Source: a virus. From it: a stretch of DNA of 30,819 nt. Shown here piece by piece: positions 26,466 to 30,819 of the stretch; position 1 is the stretch's first letter; the number at the start of each line of letters is the position of its first letter. The translations under genes and the position numbers were made by a program. The notes under the pieces are model-generated. The model had not been told where the DNA came from. It saw only the letters and a list, made by a program, of their open reading frames with translations, and did not search any database. The stretch covers positions 1 to 30,819 of the IMG/VR virus record IMGVR_UViG_3300032085_001675, one strand, 5' to 3'.

Positions 26466-29296
26466 TGATCGAACCGGACGGCAGCGAGGAGCGGGAGGCG
26501 TTCGAGGCTGCGGTCACGTCCCGCCTGCGCCGCCCCCTGGTGCGCCTGCGCGCGGACTGGGGCCGCGACGGCGACTACGCACACCCGGTCTCGGACCTGT
26601 CCGACTGGGTGGAGGAGATCGAGGTCGAGCGGTCCCGCACCTCGGAGCTTCCCGCCGAGGTCGGTCTGATCGACGGCTACACCTCGGCGGAGGCGACGGC
26701 GACGCTGAAGGGCCGGGACCGCGACGGCCGCCACGCGGTCGACGAGCTGTCCCCGTGGAACGAGGCGGCCGAGCTGTACGGCACGCCGATGGTCACGGCG
26801 GACCTGCAGGTCGACTTGGGCCTCGCCACCGCGGCAGGCCCGGTCCTGCTCCGGCAGTTCACCGGCCCGATCCGGTCGGTGACCGCGGACTACCAGAAGC
26901 GCACCGTCGAGGTTTCCGCGCTGGACCCGGCGGAGAACCTGCGGGCGATCGTGACGCTCCCGGCCGGGTCGATGACGCGGGCGACGTACGAGCTGCAGCG
27001 GCGCCGCTACCCGTGGACGACGAACTCCCAGTGGGCGCTGGACTACGTCCTGCGCCGCAACGGGGTCTACGCCTCCCCGCCGCCACCGTCCACCGGCGAG
27101 GTGATCTTCGCGGCGACCCTGCATGGCTCCCACGTCGCCGAGACTGCCGCGCAGACCTTCGCGCCGCGGTCCGGGCGGCTCCTGCCGTCCTACTCCGGCT
27201 CGTACTACCGGGTGGAGCACGAGGACGGCGGGGCGCACCCGCACGGGATGCTCGCCCCCATGGGGGTCTACGACCCCGACCGGTCCCCGTCCTGTCAGTA
27301 CATCTCGATGGGCCAGCTCTACCTGTCCGGGCAGGGCTCCGGGTTCGGGGTCTCGATCCTCGCGGTCCTCGGCGAGACCTCCGAGGACCTCGGCGGCAAC
27401 GCCGACGAGCGGATCATGCTCGTGCTGCCGCAGGACGACGGCGACACCTACTGGTGGGAGCTTCGGGCCCGCGCGGACGGCGGTATCGCGCTCCTGCTCA
27501 TCGCGGGCGGCTCCACGGAGCGCACCTGGTCGCTCGACGGGCAGACGCTCGGGGAGCGGGGCTGGCAGCACGCTTCATGGCACGTGGAGTTCACCGCCTC
27601 CAACCAGTGCACGGTGCGCCTGCAGGTCCGCGACCAGATCTACACCTGGGGCGACCAGTCGGTGACGCCGATGCCGCTGACCGGGCTTCGGGCGGCGACG
27701 CGGGTGAGCCTGTACCAGCCGATCCCGTTGACCAACGCCTACGTGTGGCTCGCGGCCGAGCCCCCGTCCGGCGGGGCCTGGCCGAACGCCGACCACGAGT
27801 CGGAGGCCGACCTCGACGTGGGCCTGAACGAGCTGACCTCGCTACCGGAGGTGCAGGCCGCGGAGTCCTGGACGCTCCTGCAGGAGATCACCGCGGCCGA
27901 GTACGGCCTGTTCGGCTTCGACGAGGACGGGCGCCCGTACTTCGTGTCCCGCGAGACCCTCGCCGACACCACGGGCGACCCGGTGCGCGAGCTACGGACC
28001 ACGGCGTCGATCAAGGAGCTGGCCTCCGAGGTCAACGCGGACACGATCCGCAACAGCATCGTGTGGCGGGCGCAGCCTGCCTGGCTGGACTCCAACCTCG
28101 ACACCGTGGTCCAGGCCGAGGAGCAGCGGGAGTTCCAGGTCATCCCCGGAGTGACGGTCTTCGAGATCCCGCTGGACTCCAACGTCGTCCTCGGCGATGG
28201 CGTCAACACGGTGCCGCACTGGGACGCGGAGTTCTGGGACGAGAACGAGTCCGACATCATCCACGGCTTCGCCGCGCAGCGCAACGCCGGAGGCGCCGAC
28301 GTGGACGCCTACGCCGACCCGCCGCTGATGGAGCTGTACTGGGAGCGCACCGGCCCCCAGGTCGGCCGCCTCACCGTGATCAACAACGCGAACGAGCGCG
28401 TGAACCTGGCGTGCGCGGAGAACGACGAGCCCGCGCTGAAGCTCGGCGGGCAGGTGATCAAGCCCGGGGTGGAGACCGTCGGCGAGGTCGCCCGCCCGGG
28501 CAGCATCGCGATCCACGGCCAGCGCGGCTTCGAGATGGACGAGTCCCCGTGGCGGCAGTTGATCCCACCGCAGACCCGCGTCGCCGGATCGCTCATCGCG
28601 ACGCTGGCCAACGCCGTCCCGGTCATCGAGGACGTCCCCGTCGTCGGCGATCCCCGCCTGGAGATCGGCGACCCGGTGCGGATCACCGACCGGGACCAGC
28701 TCACCGTGCGCGCGACGGTGGCGCGCACCAACCACGGCGCGTCGCGCAGCGACGGCCTGTACTCCACGGTCTCGGTCCGGCCGCTCGCCCCTCCCGGCTT
28801 CGGGATCTTGGACGACGACCGGCGCGGCCTGCTGGACGACACGATGATCCTCGCCCCCCGAACTGTTAGGAGGTGTGCGGTGGCTGAACGGATGCCGCGC
28901 TTCGACCCGCTCACCGTGCTCGGCGCGGACGACGTGAACGCCCTGTCCGCGGGCATCGAGGCCAACATCGGCGCCGAAGTCGGCGACGGCATCGGCGAGG
29001 TCACGGTGCCGGAGGACGCGAAGATCCTCGCGAAGGTGTTCTACGCGGACCGGCCGTCGAACAACGCCGGGTACGTCGACATCGAGTGGCCGGGAGACAA
29101 CTTCGACGGGGTGCTCGCCTGCATCCCCCAGCTCTACGGGGCCGGAGTGCTCGGCCGGGAGCTGCAGGTCAACTCGGCCGGGGCCTCCGGGGCGTCGCTC
29201 CGGCTGTTCAACCCCGCCGACGGCGGCTCCTGGGACGCCGACCGGTCGTCGGTGACCTTCACCTGCCTGGTGATCGGCTGGCGGGAGTTCGAGTGA
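26465..29296 (+). CDS. large minor tail protein, two parts in one frame
   Basis: 943 residues from ATG 26465 (overlaps the previous TGA; a GTG at 26462 is also in frame). Residues 1-200 (VRLRADWGRDGDYAHPVSDL, LLRQFTGPIRSVTADYQKRT) are the beta-rich start of a tail-tip protein. Residues about 210-440 (EVIFAATLHGSHVAETAAQT, YISMGQLYLSGQGSGFGVSI, ASWHVEFTASNQCTVRLQVR) look like a concanavalin/LamG-type binding insertion. Residues 440-800 (AESWTLLQEITAAEYGLFGF, EVNADTIRNSIVWR) return to the tail-hub pattern. Residues about 806-943 are a separate-looking short protein with its own in-frame start at 28880 (see that entry). No stop separates them. Confidence 0.8.
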   Translation: MIEPDGSEEREAFEAAVTSRLRRPLVRLRADWGRDGDYAHPVSDLSDWVEEIEVERSRTSELPAEVGLIDGYTSAEATATLKGRDRDGRHAVDELSPWNEAAELYGTPMVTADLQVDLGLATAAGPVLLRQFTGPIRSVTADYQKRTVEVSALDPAENLRAIVTLPAGSMTRATYELQRRRYPWTTNSQWALDYVLRRNGVYASPPPPSTGEVIFAATLHGSHVAETAAQTFAPRSGRLLPSYSGSYYRVEHEDGGAHPHGMLAPMGVYDPDRSPSCQYISMGQLYLSGQGSGFGVSILAVLGETSEDLGGNADERIMLVLPQDDGDTYWWELRARADGGIALLLIAGGSTERTWSLDGQTLGERGWQHASWHVEFTASNQCTVRLQVRDQIYTWGDQSVTPMPLTGLRAATRVSLYQPIPLTNAYVWLAAEPPSGGAWPNADHESEADLDVGLNELTSLPEVQAAESWTLLQEITAAEYGLFGFDEDGRPYFVSRETLADTTGDPVRELRTTASIKELASEVNADTIRNSIVWRAQPAWLDSNLDTVVQAEEQREFQVIPGVTVFEIPLDSNVVLGDGVNTVPHWDAEFWDENESDIIHGFAAQRNAGGADVDAYADPPLMELYWERTGPQVGRLTVINNANERVNLACAENDEPALKLGGQVIKPGVETVGEVARPGSIAIHGQRGFEMDESPWRQLIPPQTRVAGSLIATLANAVPVIEDVPVVGDPRLEIGDPVRITDRDQLTVRATVARTNHGASRSDGLYSTVSVRPLAPPGFGILDDDRRGLLDDTMILAPRTVRRCAVAERMPRFDPLTVLGADDVNALSAGIEANIGAEVGDGIGEVTVPEDAKILAKVFYADRPSNNAGYVDIEWPGDNFDGVLACIPQLYGAGVLGRELQVNSAGASGASLRLFNPADGGSWDADRSSVTFTCLVIGWREFE
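28880..29296 (+). CDS. possible nested minor tail protein, internal in-frame start
   Basis: A perfect AGGAGG (28868-28873) lies six bases before an in-frame GTG at 28880, inside the large tail gene. The product would have 138 residues, VAERMPRFDPLTVLGADDVN at the start, then GEVTVPEDAKILAKVFYADR and DRSSVTFTCLVIGWREFE. Its start looks like that of a normal small minor tail protein. Either it is made separately as well as part of the fusion, or two ancestral genes were merged by loss of a stop. A TAG is present out of frame at 28867-28869. Confidence 0.6.
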   Translation: MAERMPRFDPLTVLGADDVNALSAGIEANIGAEVGDGIGEVTVPEDAKILAKVFYADRPSNNAGYVDIEWPGDNFDGVLACIPQLYGAGVLGRELQVNSAGASGASLRLFNPADGGSWDADRSSVTFTCLVIGWREFE

Positions 29297-29670
29297 TCGG
29301 CGACATCAAGGACCTGTCCGAGCTGCTCGGGCTCGGCGCCGGTGCGGTCGTGCTCCTGCTCGCCGCCGCCGCCGGGATCTTCCTCTGGCGCTGGGGCGGG
29401 CCCCGCCTGCGCCGCCTCGGACACCTCGTCGATGACCTCGCCGGGGAACCGGAGCGCCCGGGTGTGGCCCGCCGCCCCGGGGTGATGGAGCGCCTGCAGG
29501 AGATGGAGCAGCGCACCGGGGAGCTGGTGCGCAACTCCGGATCGTCGATGAAGGACTCCCTCGACCGCATGGAGACCCGCTCCGCCCGGCACGACGCCCG
29601 CATGGAGGCCCTCGACAGGCGCCTGCACCGCATCGAGACCCGGCTCTGCCCGGGAGAAGGGGGACACTGA
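29293..29670 (+). CDS. membrane/coiled-coil protein of the lysis region
   Basis: 125 residues, GTG at 29293 overlapping the previous stop. Residues about 10-30 (LGAGAVVLLLAAAAGIFLWR) form one membrane helix. The rest is a charged coiled coil with long heptad-like helices (MERLQEMEQRTGELVR, MKDSLDRMETRSARHDARME, ALDRRLHRIETRL). Similar single-helix coiled-coil proteins (DUF2746-like) lie between tail and lysis genes in actinophages, where holin-accessory or structural roles have been suggested. A longer upstream reading is a shadow of the tail gene. Confidence 0.7.
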   Translation: MIGDIKDLSELLGLGAGAVVLLLAAAAGIFLWRWGGPRLRRLGHLVDDLAGEPERPGVARRPGVMERLQEMEQRTGELVRNSGSSMKDSLDRMETRSARHDARMEALDRRLHRIETRLCPGEGGH

Positions 29671-29671
29671 C

Positions 29672-30436
29672 GTGGAGATCATCAGCAGGCCGCTGTGGGG
29701 GGCCCGGCACCCGCGCGGGTTCGGCCCCGCTCCGCTGCCCGCCCGCGAGCTGTACCTGCACCACTCCGTCACGATCGCGCCGGACCTCGTCCCGCCCTTC
29801 GACGACGACGACGCTGCCGTCCGGGTCCTGGAGGACATCGGGCAGGGCCGCTTCCGCGGAGGGATCTCGTACACCTTCGCCGTCACCCCGGTCGGGCGGG
29901 TCTACGAGGGGCACGGCATCGACCGGGAGGGTGCGCACACCGGGGGCCGCAACAGCGTCGCCCGCGCGATCTGCCTGGTCGGCGACTACGAGGCGGACCG
30001 GCCGCCGGAGTCGATGTTGGACGCCGTCGCCGAGCTCGTCGCGCACGGGCACGCGCAGGGCTGGTGGCCGGGCCAGCTCACGGGCGGGCACCGGGACGCC
30101 CCGGGCGCCTCGACGGCCTGCCCCGGGGTGCACGCCTACAACGCCATCGGCGAGATCAACCGCCGGGCGCAGGAGATCACGACGAACGGAGGACCCATGA
30201 GCTGGGACGGACCCCCCATCCCCGACTGGTACCGAGAGGGCCTGCCGCCGCTGCCGAACCCGGCCGTCGCGCTGGGCTGGGCGACCGCGCACGCCGCGCA
30301 CGCCCGGGACCGTGCGATCGAGGCGCGCACCCACTCGATCGAGGCCCGCGAGGAGGCCCGGGAGGCGAACCGCCGGATCGGGCAGGTCCTCGACCGCCTC
30401 GATGTCATCGCCGAGATCCTGGAGAGGAAGTCCTGA
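29672..30436 (+). CDS. endolysin, N-acetylmuramoyl-L-alanine amidase
   Basis: 254 residues, GTG at 29672, after GGGAGAAGGGGG. Residues about 1-165 are an Amidase_2 domain with zinc ligands H30 (YLHHS), H140 (GGHRD) and C150 (TACPG), and the conserved FRGGISYTFAVTPVGRVYEG segment. It cuts the amide bond between muramic acid and the stem peptide. Residues 176-254 form a linker and a coiled coil (ARDRAIEARTHSIEAREEAR) rather than a known wall-binding domain. A second start with its own ribosome site lies at 30197 (next entry). It overlaps the holin gene's start (TGATG). Confidence 0.9.
   Translation: MEIISRPLWGARHPRGFGPAPLPARELYLHHSVTIAPDLVPPFDDDDAAVRVLEDIGQGRFRGGISYTFAVTPVGRVYEGHGIDREGAHTGGRNSVARAICLVGDYEADRPPESMLDAVAELVAHGHAQGWWPGQLTGGHRDAPGASTACPGVHAYNAIGEINRRAQEITTNGGPMSWDGPPIPDWYREGLPPLPNPAVALGWATAHAAHARDRAIEARTHSIEAREEAREANRRIGQVLDRLDVIAEILERKS
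30197..30436 (+). CDS. possible short endolysin product, internal in-frame start
   Basis: GGAGG at 30188-30192 is followed, after four bases, by an in-frame ATG at 30197 inside the endolysin. The product would be 79 residues: MSWDGPPIPDWYREGLPPLP, then a coiled coil (HSIEAREEAREANRRIGQVL) and end DVIAEILERKS. Phage endolysins are known that combine full-length and C-terminal chains made from internal starts, for example Lys170 of an enterococcal phage. The alternative is a merged gene pair whose stop was lost. The spacing is a little short, so translation from it is plausible, not certain. Confidence 0.55.
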   Translation: MSWDGPPIPDWYREGLPPLPNPAVALGWATAHAAHARDRAIEARTHSIEAREEAREANRRIGQVLDRLDVIAEILERKS

Positions 30437-30741
30437 TGAGTGACTACCTGGTGTCCGTGCTCCGCACGGCGGTGCCCGCGCTGTGGGGCTCCGCCGTCGC
30501 CTGGCTGGCCGGGGTGAACCTCCTGCCCGCCGATCTGATCGAGCAGGCGGAGGGCTTCGCCGTCGTCCTCGTCGCGGTCGTGGTCGCGCTGTACTACGCC
30601 GCGGTGCGGGCGGCCGAGCCGCACCTGCCGGGCTGGCTCGCCGCCGTGCTGATCGGCTCCGGGAAGGGCGGGCCGCAGTACCAGGCCGCCGGAGCCTCCC
30701 CGGGCCGGGACTCCGCCCCGGAGACCTACCCGGCCGACTGA
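30436..30741 (+). CDS. holin
   Basis: 101 residues, ATG at 30436 overlapping the endolysin stop; the start (MSDYLVSVLRTAVPALWGSA) carries the first hydrophobic segment (about 8-28) and FAVVLVAVVVALYYAAVRAA the second (about 40-60). A short hydrophobic piece (GWLAAVLIGSGKG) and a hydrophilic tail (APETYPAD) follow. Two membrane helices next to an endolysin are the normal holin picture; it would form the lesion that releases the amidase. Two hairpins follow directly. Confidence 0.8.
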   Translation: MSDYLVSVLRTAVPALWGSAVAWLAGVNLLPADLIEQAEGFAVVLVAVVVALYYAAVRAAEPHLPGWLAAVLIGSGKGGPQYQAAGASPGRDSAPETYPAD

Positions 30742-30768
30742 CGCCCCCGGTGCTGCCGCCCGGGGGCG
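30742..30768 (+). terminator. terminator after the lysis genes, first hairpin
   Basis: Perfect 9-bp stem CGCCCCCGG (30742-30750) with CCGGGGGCG (30760-30768), 9-nt loop, starting directly after the holin TGA. Confidence 0.75.
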
Positions 30769-30779
30769 CGTGTCCCCCG

Positions 30780-30797
30780 ACCGGCCTCCGGGCCGGT
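30780..30797 (+). terminator. second hairpin after the lysis genes
   Basis: Perfect 7-bp stem ACCGGCC (30780-30786) with GGCCGGT (30791-30797), loop TCCG. It backs up the first hairpin; the window ends shortly after. Confidence 0.55.
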
Positions 30798-30819
30798 GCG
30801 CGCCACTGCGGCGGCAACG

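Noticed and set aside
26755-28869. 704-residue plus-strand frame inside the large tail gene
   Set aside because: Arg/Ala/Pro-rich shadow; the overlapping 943-residue frame has the tail-hub pattern and a coupled start.

Overview
The window looks like part of a tailed phage (siphovirus) or prophage of a high-GC actinobacterium. The bases are very GC-rich with G/C at third codon positions, GTG starts are common, genes overlap by 4 bp (ATGA/GTGA), and terminase, portal, capsid, tail and lysis genes follow in the usual order. A class F-type sortase, a family typical of actinobacteria, also points to such a host. The host genus cannot be fixed from the sequence. No integrase, repressor, excisionase, polymerase, tRNA or CRISPR array was seen.

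Layout. (1) 1-1632: the end of a rightward, translationally coupled set of small Cys-rich and helix-turn-helix proteins, followed by a terminator (1832-1866). (2) 1879-5452: a leftward block of eight small proteins and one DUF932-type protein. It carries six copies of one promoter module (TTGACG, exactly 17 bp, then a -10 hexamer, a conserved leader and a near-identical Shine-Dalgarno sequence), interleaved with strong GC hairpins. (3) 5565-7886: a divergent 773-residue protein joining a ParB-like domain, a DNA methyltransferase and a compact PLP-dependent fold-type-II domain. This is the best candidate for an unusual DNA-modification or anti-restriction enzyme. (4) 7946-17155: small and large terminase, a secreted protein with a sortase (cargo), portal, minor capsid protein, a leftward lipoprotein (cargo), scaffold, major capsid and small head proteins. 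(5) 17231-20661: a less GC-rich orphan gene between hairpins, then a 1022-residue structural protein with a GH16-like glycan hydrolase domain and about 16 Ala/Gly-rich repeats. (6) 20674-29296: head-tail connectors, tail terminator, tail tube, tail assembly chaperones with a programmed -1 frameshift (GGGAAAA at 23447-23453), tape measure and minor tail proteins. (7) 29293-30741: lysis region with a membrane/coiled-coil protein, an amidase endolysin and a holin, followed by two hairpins.

How it works together. The leftward block looks like an early regulon under one shared control. The rightward block packages DNA, builds the head and a tail of roughly 90 nm (from the tape-measure length) and lyses the cell. 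Two long genes (the large tail protein and the endolysin) each contain a strong in-frame internal ribosome binding site and start, so each may make a second, shorter protein. The sortase/substrate pair and the reverse-strand lipoprotein look like cargo that alters the host envelope.
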